DNA of 64,000 nucleotides from Bacillota bacterium. GTDB lineage: Bacteria > Bacillota > Clostridia > Lachnospirales > Lachnospiraceae. A model generated the notes under the pieces. That model ran no database searches. It was not told where the DNA came from and saw only the letters and a program-made list of their open reading frames with translations. Positions 1-8,749 of the stretch are shown here, one piece after another. How positions within the stretch are numbered: the stretch's first letter is position 1; every line of letters starts with the position of its first letter. A program made the position numbers and the translations under genes. Location: positions 1 to 64,000 of the forward strand of contig JAEZZO010000080.1 in the NCBI GenBank assembly GCA_023418475.1, given 5' to 3'.

Positions 1-1464
1 GGAAGGGGATTGATAGGACCAGTCCCAGGCATTGGTGTAGGTATAGCTGTTGAGGCTGAACTGAATAGCTGTGGTGTTCGTATAAACTGAATTGGCTGAA
101 ACTGTTCCGCTACCCAATTGCTTTATCTCTTTTCCGGTGGATTTATTAACGGCTATAATAGCTACCGGAATTGTCCCCGGTGGAGCATATTTGTAATACA
201 CGTTGACAATCACCGTACTCCCTGCTTTCACATCTTTGGGAATAGTAAATGCAATCTTATCACCTGCGTTTGTGGTTGTTTTATATTTTAGCAAGGTATA
301 TGTAGAACTGCCATCTTTCATATATTGGTACGCATAATTTACTGTCTTAGTATAGGTCTTAGTATCCTTTATAACAGATAAGTCCACTGCCTGGTTAAAT
401 GCTTCTCCAGCCGATACCGACCCTGAATATAGATTATCCTTAAGCACAGTATCTTTGTTATCGACGTCTACTGCTTTGATTAGTATTTTTGCGGAAGGTG
501 TTACCGGTTCATAGACAACATAGATTGTAACTGTTGAATCTTTTTTTGCATCTGGTAAGGAATAATTGGATATGCTTAAGCCTGTATGGTTTTCTCCCTG
601 TACCTGCTCTGAATTGGTACGGCGGTTAAAACGGACAAAACAATAGCCTTTTGCTTTATAATTCGTACCGTCGTCAGCTTTTATGTTACCCGGAGCTGTA
701 TAATCACCATCAAGTGGATATTTTTCTTTGAACATACCAGAATCACCCGATTTTAATGATTTTATTGGAGTAAGCTTGCCGTTTACTTCTGTGGCAGCAA
801 CAACCTCTACGTTAAATAGTGTTGGAGTAACGACATAGGGAAAGTTATAATAGTATTTTAGACATTCCTTTGTTGCATCCGGCCAGCCTCCGTTATAACC
901 GGTAATCTTATCACCTGCATTGATCATTTCCTTATAGCCGAGGATATTGGTGTAGCTGCTGTAGGTGTTGCCTGTATTGGGATTATATAGTTTAAAGATA
1001 TTATGAATATAAACGGTAATACTGCCGCCATTGTCCTTAATCTTTTTTGATGTAATCCCCAAAGATAACATTGCATCTAAGAAATCAGCTTTTTTAAATG
1101 TGTATGTAGTTGTAACTGTATTTCCGCTTGGCTCATCTCGAACTCCAACATCGAAAATTTCTTTCCTTACGGAATCAAACACGCTCGTTTTTGTAAGGGT
1201 ATCCGGATACTGGCTTAATGTCATACAATAATCCGTAGTATAATAAAATATATTACTGGTTCCCCTTGCATGCTTGCCTATTTGAACAATATCATTCCCT
1301 TTGGTAGACTTCGTATATTGGTATTCATTATAGGATTCACTGGGAATTATCCAACTATCCGATTCATCGGATGCAAACGCCAATTTCGGGACAATTATAG
1401 CACTTCCACATAGTATAATGGAAAGTGCTAATAGCACTTTCCACCTGAAGGGTTTCTTTACCAT
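1..1464 (-). CDS. Large repeat-containing surface protein, partial (C-terminus outside window)
   Basis: The frame is open from the ATG at 1464 to the window edge, giving 488 residues with no stop. The first 31 or so residues are a signal peptide (KKPFRWK basic stretch, then a hydrophobic core ending near AFA-SD). The rest is extracellular in character. From about residue 300 there are at least two similar modules, each ending in a strand of the type VTIYVVYEP or VIVNVYYKY, the arrangement of MucBP-like or other adhesin repeats. The ATG lies 3 bases after the stop of the upstream SLH-like gene, with AAAGGA as ribosome-binding site, so the two genes form one operon. Likely role, by inference: cell-surface adhesion or matrix binding. 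The family is not certain and the anchoring end cannot be seen. Confidence 0.75.
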   Translation of the reverse strand, partial: MVKKPFRWKVLLALSIILCGSAIIVPKLAFASDESDSWIIPSESYNEYQYTKSTKGNDIVQIGKHARGTSNIFYYTTDYCMTLSQYPDTLTKTSVFDSVRKEIFDVGVRDEPSGNTVTTTYTFKKADFLDAMLSLGITSKKIKDNGGSITVYIHNIFKLYNPNTGNTYSSYTNILGYKEMINAGDKITGYNGGWPDATKECLKYYYNFPYVVTPTLFNVEVVAATEVNGKLTPIKSLKSGDSGMFKEKYPLDGDYTAPGNIKADDGTNYKAKGYCFVRFNRRTNSEQVQGENHTGLSISNYSLPDAKKDSTVTIYVVYEPVTPSAKILIKAVDVDNKDTVLKDNLYSGSVSAGEAFNQAVDLSVIKDTKTYTKTVNYAYQYMKDGSSTYTLLKYKTTTNAGDKIAFTIPKDVKAGSTVIVNVYYKYAPPGTIPVAIIAVNKSTGKEIKQLGSGTVSANSVYTNTTAIQFSLNSYTYTNAWDWSYQSPS

Positions 1465-1467
1465 AAA

Positions 1468-2769
1468 TTAATTCCTTTCTATAGAGCGATATAAATAAGG
1501 TGACCAGTCACAATCACATACTCCATACATGGAACCGTCATTTCCGTATACTCCTGTACACAGACCAACATCAAAAACTCCATTTACCCATTGATTAAGT
1601 TTATAACCAGTAAGATCATTAAAACTTGACCTTGTAAACAGTACACTGTTATAAATCTTTAACTTGCTTCCGCAAAGTTCATCTGCGGTATAATTATTTT
1701 TTGTCTTCGTGGATACAATACGGTAACGAACATAGCAACGGACATAATAAAATCCGTTATAATAATATAGGCTAGAGCTGTCCAGAGCAACTTTGTCACA
1801 TTCCACAATGGTTTTATTTTTCTTCATGTTGGTTACATATTCATTTAAAAATTTATGTAAATAATCACTTTCTTCATAAATATAGGAATCCGTCTGAGCC
1901 ATTGTCTCTACCCACTCATCATCTACAGTTTTATAATTCACATTAAACGTATTCCATACCCTTGAATAGGTTTTCTCCATCCAAGTATCAAGGAACTTAT
2001 CCATTGCTTTTCCAAAATCCTTTATCCCATACTCACTTCTCCTTGCAACATCTTTCGGATAAGTATAATCCTCTGGACTTTTCAGTTTTACTAATTCACC
2101 TCCATAGTACGCGGTTATCCCTTCAAATTTAAGTTTAGCTTCATAATATCTATTCGGAAAACTTGCTAGAATATACGGAAACATATAAGCATTATTCGGT
2201 AGATTTCTGGTCCTGAGCAGTTGCCCATCCGGGCTGATCTTTGCTCTAAGTGATTTATCTGTAAGCATTTTGATGCAGTTAAGCGTATCCTTCTTTACTA
2301 TCTTACCAGTAAGCTTCAAGTTTCTGTCAGAGGAGTACGCTCCATTGGAGTATCCTTTTAAATAGCCTTTTACAAATCCCTTTGCAATATCTTCCTTCTT
2401 ATTCTCTGGCACCTTCCCGATATCAGAAATACGCTTTTCAATGACCTCCTGTACCAGATCAGCATCGACAGTGGTTCCATTCAGATACTCATCAGCCCTG
2501 TTTAGTAGCATCAACATATCTCCCCGCTTCAGATCTTTCTCATAATCTGTAAAATCTCCATCCTTAATAATACCCGCTTCAGCAAGACTACTTATATACC
2601 CTGCTGCTGTTTTATCCTTAACCTCTAATTTCATTTGCGTTGCCAATGATTTTGCGAATGCATTTACTGTAATATATATCCCCGCTGCTTCGACTTTTGA
2701 AATTCCTGCTGGTTGTACTAATGCAAATGCCATCACTAGTATTAATAATGTTGCCATTATTTTCCTCAT
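1468..2769 (-). CDS. Secreted protein with S-layer-homology-like modules
   Basis: 433 residues with a clear signal peptide (residues 1-28, cleavage after KVEA). Two stretches resemble SLH modules: residues about 30-95 (AEAGIIKDGDF then LKRGDMLMLLNRA) and about 108-170 (ISDIGKVPENKKEDI, KGYLKGYSNGAYSS, LTGKIVKKDTL). SLH modules bind pyruvylated secondary cell-wall polymer, so the protein probably sits on the cell wall. The C-terminal 230 residues are not recognised. The start follows GGGAGGAAAAATATT. It is the first gene of a two-gene operon with the large surface protein and is read from a promoter carrying a palindromic operator that is repeated at the divergent regulator gene. The third SLH module usual for anchoring is not evident. 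Confidence 0.7.
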   Translation of the reverse strand: MRKIMATLLILVMAFALVQPAGISKVEAAGIYITVNAFAKSLATQMKLEVKDKTAAGYISSLAEAGIIKDGDFTDYEKDLKRGDMLMLLNRADEYLNGTTVDADLVQEVIEKRISDIGKVPENKKEDIAKGFVKGYLKGYSNGAYSSDRNLKLTGKIVKKDTLNCIKMLTDKSLRAKISPDGQLLRTRNLPNNAYMFPYILASFPNRYYEAKLKFEGITAYYGGELVKLKSPEDYTYPKDVARRSEYGIKDFGKAMDKFLDTWMEKTYSRVWNTFNVNYKTVDDEWVETMAQTDSYIYEESDYLHKFLNEYVTNMKKNKTIVECDKVALDSSSLYYYNGFYYVRCYVRYRIVSTKTKNNYTADELCGSKLKIYNSVLFTRSSFNDLTGYKLNQWVNGVFDVGLCTGVYGNDGSMYGVCDCDWSPYLYRSIERN

Positions 2770-2828
2770 AATATTTTTCCTCCCTGGTATCCAATGTTTG
2801 ATTTTAAAATATTTTATTTACTATAATT

Positions 2829-2857
2829 AGTATACTATATATGTACATATATATCAA
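2829..2857 (-). promoter_or_regulatory. Sigma-A promoter with embedded palindromic operator (surface-protein operon)
   Basis: Read on the minus strand there is TTGATA (2857-2852), a 17-base spacer and TATACT (2834-2829). The spacer is almost filled by TATATGTACATATATAT (plus-strand 2838-2854), whose core ATATGTACATAT is palindromic. The same 17 bases recur in the divergent promoter at 2904-2920. The layout suggests a repressor site; the binding protein is inferred. Confidence 0.7.
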
Positions 2858-2903
2858 TATACATATTTACCAAATATATGCATTCCTTTTTATACATTAT
2901 TTC

Positions 2904-2936
2904 TATATGTACATATATATTAATTTATGCTATAAT
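2904..2936 (+). promoter_or_regulatory. Promoter of the RHH regulator with second copy of the operator
   Basis: TGTACA (2908-2913), 17-base spacer, TATAAT (2931-2936). The -35 hexamer lies inside the second exact copy of TATATGTACATATATAT (2904-2920). This fits autoregulation together with control of the divergent operon. Confidence 0.65.
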
Positions 2937-2958
2937 CCTTTCGAAAGGAAGTGATATC

Positions 2959-3144
2959 TTGTCTTACTCAGAAAGTCAAAAGAAAGCAACAATCAAATAT
3001 ATGCAGAAGCTGAAACGTGTACCCTTTGATCTGAAACCAGAACTTTACGATTATTACAAAGCACATGCGGACAGTTTAGGCCTTTCCTTCCGCGCATTTA
3101 TGATTCAAGCAATGGATGAGAAGATCAAAAGGGATTCTGAATAA
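2959..3144 (+). CDS. Small ribbon-helix-helix (Arc/CopG-like) DNA-binding protein
   Basis: 61 residues from a TTG start placed 5-8 bases after AAGGAAGTG. A longer frame opening at 2878 is rejected because it runs through the promoter. The sequence pattern (KKATIKYMQKLKRVPFDL, then LYDYYKAHADSLGLSFRAFM and a final EKIKRD) is that of the Arc-like ribbon-helix-helix proteins: a short N-terminal strand, two helices, and an ending rich in K and D. Such proteins bind palindromic sites as dimers of dimers. Two identical 17-bp palindromes lie in its own promoter and in the divergent promoter, so it probably represses itself and the surface-protein operon (inference). Confidence 0.65.
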   Translation: MSYSESQKKATIKYMQKLKRVPFDLKPELYDYYKAHADSLGLSFRAFMIQAMDEKIKRDSE

Positions 3145-3193
3145 GAATCTCTTTATATTTACTAATATTATCAACTTCTATTAATTATAAAGG

Positions 3194-4216
3194 TTAACTA
3201 CATAAAACTTTCAATTTTTCTAATTGCCTTATGCAAAACATTTCTTCCCCTTGATTTATGCCTTTCTTGCCTTTCATGCCTTTCATGCCTTTCACGTCTT
3301 TCATGGCATCATTTATTATTTTCATTGCCTCCTCATTTTCTCCCTGCATTAATCTCTCATAAATCTCATAAGTAGCTTTTATGCGTATGGAATGAATATC
3401 TCCTTTCGTTTCATGCACCCTGATATACTTTGTTATATTCCCCTCGTAAAAAGCCTCGTTAATTGGAATCAAGTCCATATCAAAAAGCTTTTGCAGAACT
3501 TCCATATAAAGCCGCTCAAGCAGTATAATATCCTTTACATTTCCGCTAATCTGGGGGTTTAATTCGATTTTATGCAATCCCTTCTGCATTCGTTCATATT
3601 CCTCCAGGTCAAGCCAGTGGTAATATTCTAAAACCAATTGGTAAGCCAGTATATCATTGTCCGCTTTATTTTCCGGCAGACATAGATATTCCTCATTAAT
3701 ATCCCCATATGATTTTCCCTCATAGAGCTGCTTTACGCAGAAGAACTGCAGGTTGTGAGAAAGCTGTGTTTGCTTATCCTGCTTTAAAAACTGAAAGCAT
3801 GCCCCATCATTGCAAATTCTTTTTGTATTCGGTATTGCATTATGTAAAAATAGGATAAGGCCCGTAGCGCAAAAGCTCCATACATATAGAAATATAATTA
3901 TATGATAATGATATAGTATCATAATCATCAAACCCGCCACTGATCCGATGAGGTTAAACATGCAGCCCCCGGCTGTATATAACAATGCACCACTTTCTTT
4001 AAAAGAAGGATACATAACACACTGACAACAGCATGTATTGACTAACTTCAAATAATACCGCTTTTCTTCTTTACAAATGACTATATGTAATAATTGCAGA
4101 TAGAGAAAATGCCATCCTGTGATCAATCCACCGGCCATATGTCCAAGTTCATGAATTAACAACTGCAGTGTAAGCGAAATTACAATAGCTGGAATTATGT
4201 TTAGTATAAATATCAT
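3194..4216 (-). CDS. M50-like membrane metalloprotease
   Basis: About 340 residues. The first membrane segment carries HELGH (near residue 24), the zinc-binding motif of site-2-type M50 proteases. A second motif, NDGACF (near residue 136), matches the position of the family's NxxPxxxLDG-like element only loosely. Three to four hydrophobic segments lie within the first 130 residues; the remainder is a cytosolic tail. Residues about 308-320 are a K-G-M repeat (VKGMKGMKGKKG) made by 9-bp tandem repeats. The start follows AAGGAGG with 5 bases spacing. It lies downstream of the HD-GYP gene and close to the pilus locus, which has no prepilin peptidase. A role in processing there is only a guess, since M50 enzymes usually cut within membrane segments. 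Confidence 0.6.
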   Translation of the reverse strand: MIFILNIIPAIVISLTLQLLIHELGHMAGGLITGWHFLYLQLLHIVICKEEKRYYLKLVNTCCCQCVMYPSFKESGALLYTAGGCMFNLIGSVAGLMIMILYHYHIIIFLYVWSFCATGLILFLHNAIPNTKRICNDGACFQFLKQDKQTQLSHNLQFFCVKQLYEGKSYGDINEEYLCLPENKADNDILAYQLVLEYYHWLDLEEYERMQKGLHKIELNPQISGNVKDIILLERLYMEVLQKLFDMDLIPINEAFYEGNITKYIRVHETKGDIHSIRIKATYEIYERLMQGENEEAMKIINDAMKDVKGMKGMKGKKGINQGEEMFCIRQLEKLKVLCS

Positions 4217-4278
4217 CTGCACCTCCTTAAGATCAGATTAAAATAATATCCATTGTAGATATCCTCCTTCATACGTAA

Positions 4279-4971
4279 TTAAACCGCCTGGTAATCTAAA
4301 CTGATAAATTTATCTTTAAATATCCGCTCCATACGTTCTACTTCCAAATCATCAATAAGCGAAATAAATAAATCTATTAAACTCTTTTCGAAATATATAC
4401 CCGCTTTATCCTGTAAATACTTTACAGCACATTCCCTGGGCAATCCTTTCCGGTATACCCTGTCTGTTATCATGGCATCATAAACGTCAGAAATTGCAAT
4501 GATCTTTCCATTTATGGATATATCACTATCCTTCTTATGTAATCCATAACCACTTCCATCCAGCTTTTCATGATGATCCAAAATCGCGTTAATGATATTA
4601 TCATTTAGCATAGTCAGCTTTTGTAAATAAAATGGACCAATGATTGAATGGAGCTCCACGATTTTTCTTTCATCCTTTGTAAGCGTTCCGGTTTTATCCA
4701 ATATATTTGGGGGAATAAAGATTTTACCATAATCATGCAAAAGTGCCGCTATATATAATTCCCGCAGCTCCTCATTTACTTTGCCAATTCCCATACCTAT
4801 CAAAACTGATAAGAATGCTACACTTAAAGAATGTTCATATAGACTACTGCTAAAATCTTTTATTTCGGCGAAGCAATTTCTCGTATCCTGGCTGTATATA
4901 TCTTGTTTGCCTATAATATTAAATACCGCATTGAGTATTCCTCTGTCTTCTAAGCGTTCGTAACTCACCAT
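4279..4971 (-). CDS. HD-GYP-type phosphodiesterase domain protein
   Basis: 230 residues made up almost wholly of one HD-GYP domain: YEHSLSVAF, LLHDYGKIFIP (HD pair), then HHEKLDGSGYGL and AISDVYDAMITDRVYRKG. The usual HHExxDGxGYP is present except that the Pro of GYP is Gly here (GYG). The family hydrolyses cyclic di-GMP. No receiver or membrane part is present. The ATG follows GAGGGG. The sequence just upstream reads in frame for about 35 codons back to a stop and, together with a frame-shifted HTH-like stretch, suggests that the gene was once longer or had a regulatory partner. It lies next to the pilus locus, which suggests c-di-GMP control of surface structures (inference). Confidence 0.75.
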   Translation of the reverse strand: MVSYERLEDRGILNAVFNIIGKQDIYSQDTRNCFAEIKDFSSSLYEHSLSVAFLSVLIGMGIGKVNEELRELYIAALLHDYGKIFIPPNILDKTGTLTKDERKIVELHSIIGPFYLQKLTMLNDNIINAILDHHEKLDGSGYGLHKKDSDISINGKIIAISDVYDAMITDRVYRKGLPRECAVKYLQDKAGIYFEKSLIDLFISLIDDLEVERMERIFKDKFISLDYQAV

Positions 4972-5239
4972 ATGCTTCCCCTCTGTTTTGTGTATTCTAA
5001 ATATCCCCTCATGGAATGACTGTTCTACCTTTTGAATATTCCTTTCGTGACAAACGCCACTCTAAAGTATGAATTTTCTCTTCAGATATCAATTTTGTTG
5101 TAAATTGTATTTAATTTCTCTTATTACACTTTCTGTAGAACTATTTATTCTACCCCAAGAAAATCGGCTATTCTTTATTTTCTTTACTCAATAATTTGCT
5201 AATTATTTCATTCTTCTTTACAATAAAATATTTTTCCAT
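4972..5239 (-). pseudogene. Decayed LuxR-type HTH gene in front of the HD-GYP gene
   Basis: An ATG at 5239 behind AAAGGAGG (12 bases spacing) opens a 23-codon frame ending KKNEIISKLLSKENKE, closed by TAG at 5170-5168. Adding one base would continue it as IADFLGVE. In another frame follow SSTESVIREIKYNLQQN and, in the frame of the HD-GYP gene, a stretch with no start codon (CHERNIQKVEQSFHEG). Joined, these pieces follow the LuxR/GerE helix-turn-helix pattern (EIxxLLxxxxNKEIAxxLGVxxSTVxxxIxxI). The most likely reading is a frameshifted regulator, possibly once fused to or coupled with the HD-GYP protein. A sequencing error is the main alternative. The first 23 codons could also be a true small ORF. 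Confidence 0.4.
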
Positions 5240-5334
5240 AACAAGCTTGAACCTCCTTTGTTCTTCCTACAGATGCAAATAGTTATAAGAATACAGCAAA
5301 ATATCTCTATAGCCTACAGCAGTTTTGTAAAACT

Positions 5335-6369
5335 TTATCTCACCTCCGGTACCCTTGCTCCGTCCTCAATACAATCATCGCAATAGGCACCGTATTTTGC
5401 ACATTCTTCCAGGGTGCTGAAGGTTTCCTCCAGCACGGTTGTACTTGCAGCCAGCTTCGGACACCCGGCTCTATGCGCCAGATAATACCATCCCTTCTTT
5501 TCCACATAATACAGCGGCTTTTTTATCACATTCGCGCCGGCACAGGCTATCTTATTAATGGTATAGTCTCTTCCTATTCCGTAAGGATACCCCTGAAACA
5601 CAATCACCAGATTTACATCATCCATATAATGGGCCCATTCACTCTGCCTGCCTGCGGGAAAGGAAAAATTATAGGTAATGCCATTACGCTGCGCGATCTC
5701 GTTATGCCTGCTGGTATAATAAGCTAATACCTTTTCCAATTGATTTATGATTGCTCCCTTTTTCACTAGTTTAAAGTTATCATTATTTAATAAGATGCAA
5801 TCACTATGTTGCTTTCTGAAATCCTTATAAATATCCTCCGTTTGCAGCTCATGATAATCCGTTTGAATAACCTCTTCATCTGCCGGTAAGTAATGGTTTA
5901 CATCATACAAACTCACCTGATCGGTTAGTGTAAAACGGTAAAGAAAGCAATTGTCCTTATAATAATATGGCATTTTTTCAGACCACTGCCGCTTTGCATA
6001 AGTAAGGTCATCCGGAGCAGTGTACTGATTGTAATAATAGACATAATAACCGTCCGTATCACACAACACGATCACCGGTATATACATTTCCATTTCTGCT
6101 TTTGCATTTTGATCCGAAAGTATTCCCATCGATGTATAGAAAGAGGTAAAGAATTTTTCTATAATCTTATCCTTGTTAATGGCATCCGTTCCATATTCTC
6201 CGGTTTTCGCCAGATAATTAACCGCATCCGATGTTGCGGAATCAAGACTCTCGGTAAGTTCTTTCTTTTCATTTTCCACTGTTTTTAACTGTCCTATGGC
6301 AACATCTGTTTTTAAAACTGTCGCCAGGAAAAATATAAGAAAAATAAGTACGAAATGTTGTACCTTCAT
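5335..6369 (-). CDS. Membrane-anchored Cys-rich ectoprotein of the Tad-like pilus locus
   Basis: About 344 residues with one N-terminal membrane helix (residues 4-22, HFVLIFLIFFLATVL) and a large outside part. The middle is rich in Tyr (GYYVYYYNQYT, MPYYYKDN). The last 55 residues carry paired cysteines (AGCPKL ... EECAKYGAYCDDC), resembling the small metal-binding knuckle with HRxGCPxL and CxxC found in Ada-type or cell-wall-associated domains. The ATG chosen is 5 bases after GGAGG; two ATGs further upstream overlap that site. It is the last gene of the pilus operon, so it may be a minor or terminal pilus subunit or assembly factor (inference). The family is not recognised. Confidence 0.55.
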   Translation of the reverse strand: MKVQHFVLIFLIFFLATVLKTDVAIGQLKTVENEKKELTESLDSATSDAVNYLAKTGEYGTDAINKDKIIEKFFTSFYTSMGILSDQNAKAEMEMYIPVIVLCDTDGYYVYYYNQYTAPDDLTYAKRQWSEKMPYYYKDNCFLYRFTLTDQVSLYDVNHYLPADEEVIQTDYHELQTEDIYKDFRKQHSDCILLNNDNFKLVKKGAIINQLEKVLAYYTSRHNEIAQRNGITYNFSFPAGRQSEWAHYMDDVNLVIVFQGYPYGIGRDYTINKIACAGANVIKKPLYYVEKKGWYYLAHRAGCPKLAASTTVLEETFSTLEECAKYGAYCDDCIEDGARVPEVR

Positions 6370-6382
6370 CATAACCTCCATC

Positions 6383-6434
6383 CTGCCGTCAGGCAGTATA
6401 AGAACTAAGCAAAAAGTACGTAAGTGCTTTTTGC
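6383..6434 (-). other. Two small hairpins in the intercistronic gap
   Basis: CTGCC-gtca-GGCAG (6383-6396) and GCAAAAAG...CTTTTTGC (6409-6434) lie between the 749-residue gene and the last gene of the operon. No U-tract follows, so they look more like processing or partial attenuation sites than a terminator. Confidence 0.4.
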
Positions 6435-6499
6435 CGATTGAAAAATGCTACTCTTTTCAACCTATCCTCCATACTGCCATAATGCAGTTCTTTTCCTAA

Positions 6500-8749
6500 T
6501 TAACCCGAATATACTCTTACCTTCCTCTTAAGATCAAACCACCGGTCCGATAAGGAAGGAATAAATTTCTGCAGCAGTTTTCGTCCCATGCCGGAGGATT
6601 TATTTTTAACAGATACCGTGAAGATATCTCCCTTGTCAAAATAATAAATACCTTTTTGATATAAGGAGTCCAGAATCTGCTCTGTATATGTCTTTTCGTC
6701 ATACTTCATAGCTTCACCTGTAAATACAGGTATCTTCATAAGACAGTACGGACAGCCCGGATCGGTCCCGTCCGGATAGAGTGAATAGTAGTTTCCGCAA
6801 ATAGTACATAATACTTTTTTACATACTGTTGTTACCCTCACCTGCAGCCCAGCACCCTTATATCCTACAGTCACCACCATGCTTCCGAGATAATTCATAT
6901 CCAGGTTATCCTCATAACCGGATGTAACGACTTCGGTACGTCCATCCATATAAGTTGCCAGAAGCTTCACACCATTGTCCTGTAGGCTTGTCCCTATGGT
7001 AATTGTCATATCCGTCGTTGTCGGATAAAGAAAGCGCAGGCTTTTAATCCATGCTTTACAGTAAGGGCACCCTGGATCTGACCCATTTGCCAGCAAGTGA
7101 TAAGTGTGCCCATTTGGACAAATTCTGGTCCTTGGTACAACATTGACTGTTATGGTACAGCTTTTTGCAAATGTCATCCCATCAATAGAATAATGATAGG
7201 TTAACATAACCTCTTTATTCTGGCAGACGGCAGCCGTAGAGAAATCAGCCGTGGCAACTACCACCTTCGTAGAGCCATCCTTATATGTTGCTCTGACGGT
7301 TGTAATCAGAGGATCATTGATTGCAACTGTTTGTTTAGGATGTGTCGGTGACAGAGAGGTTATGATTTTATCACAATCAAGCGTTTCGTCCTGTGGTTTA
7401 CCGCAATTCAGTGTCCAACCGTTTTCAAGATTACAGGATTGAAATGATTGATCTGAGCAGGAAAACTTTATAGTATTAATTTCTGGAGCAGCCGGACTAC
7501 AAGGACTATACATATCAGAAAGAGCCTTGTATAAACCATCATAATCACTTGTAAATATTGATCTGAGCTCTTCTTTTGTAATATATACCTTATTGCTATA
7601 TTCAGTACCATTTATAGTAACCCTTCTAATATAGGAAAATACAAGATTACCATTTTCATCTTTTTCTGCCTGATAGGAAGCACTCATAGGGCTATAAATA
7701 TAATATCCCAGACTATGCTTCCACTTTACTGTTATTGTAAATGTATAATATTTTGGTATGTAACAGTAATGAAAAAGAGTATTATTCTGAAGGGCATAAA
7801 TAGGTGTCAAATTTCTAATTTTACCGCCATTGGTGTTTACATCAAATCCTCCAACATCATTATGTCTGTGATAAGTCCAACACCCATCCGTATAAGTGTT
7901 CTGCGAATCACTCATTTCCGGAATACTCCTATTGTAAACTTTATCCACGTTATAAGGTATTTGATCATTATAACCATCCCCATCAAAATCACTGATAAAT
8001 CCACAGGAATAACCATAATCGTACTTCGTATAGGATGAGCTAACCGAATTACTTCCACAAAATGGGCATTGTAATGGTGAATTGAAAGCATCATCAAATA
8101 CTGTGCCATTGTCCCAGTGCCAGAAGGCTGATGCTATGCTATGTTCCTTTCCACAAGAATTACACCTTACAAGTGTATATCTTGCACTCACATATTCCAC
8201 ACATTTACCACTCTCATGTGTATGGTGCCAGGTAAAATTACCCGGCTTATCATTATGATGATGCCCTACATAACACTCCGGAGTATGTACATGAGATGGA
8301 TCAGCGGGGGTACTAACCGACGAGGCAAGTACACTTTCATTGGTTTCCGTATTCAAGCTCCCGCTATTGACCGGATCATATACGGATGGTGCAGTTGTTT
8401 TTATCTCACGGTAGTTATAAATATTACTTCCTTTATATGCTGCATTCTGCGCATCCCGTATTTCCTGCAAAGTCCGCAGCCGGTATTTTGGTTCAAAAAC
8501 ATTGTATTGATGCTCAAAGGATATATCATACAGGGTATTAGTAAAGGATAGCTTTTTCATGAATTTTTCATAATCCCCAGTCGTCATATAGCCATTATAC
8601 TTCACATCCTCAACGAGCTTTTCGGTTGTATTAGCTCCCAGTGTCTTTGTTACCGTCTCTGTTCTAAGCTCAAAGTAGGTTACCACGGCAGCGAAGAGGA
8701 TTAATACTCCTAAAATAATTTCAAAAATAAATCCAAATATCTTATCCAA
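6500..8749 (-). CDS. Large membrane-anchored pilus-associated protein with zinc ribbons and Ig-like modules
   Basis: 749 residues from a TTG start right after the stop of the preceding gene (GAGGTG six bases before). One N-terminal helix (residues 6-26) is followed by a region similar to the N-terminus of the next gene upstream (KYNGYMTTGDYEKFMKKL against RQKGYLDQSTYESFVNRL). A His-rich linker (HVHTPECYVGHHH) comes next. Then CxxC pairs alternate with Ig-like modules: CNSCGKE...CPFCGS, CPNGHTYH...CPYCKAW and CTICGNYY...CPYCLMK enclose two Big_3-like modules (ATYKDGSTKVV, ATYMDGRTEVV). The tail (EQILDSLYQKGIYYFDKGD) matches the tail of the larger paralogue. Probably a minor pilin or tip protein of TadE/TadG type (inference from position and architecture). 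Confidence 0.65.
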   Translation of the reverse strand: MDKIFGFIFEIILGVLILFAAVVTYFELRTETVTKTLGANTTEKLVEDVKYNGYMTTGDYEKFMKKLSFTNTLYDISFEHQYNVFEPKYRLRTLQEIRDAQNAAYKGSNIYNYREIKTTAPSVYDPVNSGSLNTETNESVLASSVSTPADPSHVHTPECYVGHHHNDKPGNFTWHHTHESGKCVEYVSARYTLVRCNSCGKEHSIASAFWHWDNGTVFDDAFNSPLQCPFCGSNSVSSSYTKYDYGYSCGFISDFDGDGYNDQIPYNVDKVYNRSIPEMSDSQNTYTDGCWTYHRHNDVGGFDVNTNGGKIRNLTPIYALQNNTLFHYCYIPKYYTFTITVKWKHSLGYYIYSPMSASYQAEKDENGNLVFSYIRRVTINGTEYSNKVYITKEELRSIFTSDYDGLYKALSDMYSPCSPAAPEINTIKFSCSDQSFQSCNLENGWTLNCGKPQDETLDCDKIITSLSPTHPKQTVAINDPLITTVRATYKDGSTKVVVATADFSTAAVCQNKEVMLTYHYSIDGMTFAKSCTITVNVVPRTRICPNGHTYHLLANGSDPGCPYCKAWIKSLRFLYPTTTDMTITIGTSLQDNGVKLLATYMDGRTEVVTSGYEDNLDMNYLGSMVVTVGYKGAGLQVRVTTVCKKVLCTICGNYYSLYPDGTDPGCPYCLMKIPVFTGEAMKYDEKTYTEQILDSLYQKGIYYFDKGDIFTVSVKNKSSGMGRKLLQKFIPSLSDRWFDLKRKVRVYSG

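Noticed and set aside
2878..2958. Upstream extension of the ribbon-helix-helix gene (membrane-like MHSFLYIISICTYILIYAI)
   Set aside because: It runs through a promoter and operator, and the TTG at 2959 has a good ribosome-binding site; the hydrophobic stretch comes from AT-rich promoter sequence.
4972..5334. Possible c-di-GMP riboswitch before the HD-GYP gene or pilus operon
   Set aside because: I looked for GEMM landmarks (GCAAACC, GACGCAAAG) on both strands here and in the pilus leader and found none.
7715..8551. Plus-strand frames of 107 and 136 residues inside the 749-residue pilus gene
   Set aside because: Antisense to a gene with clear modules; rich in residues expected of reverse-complement coding.
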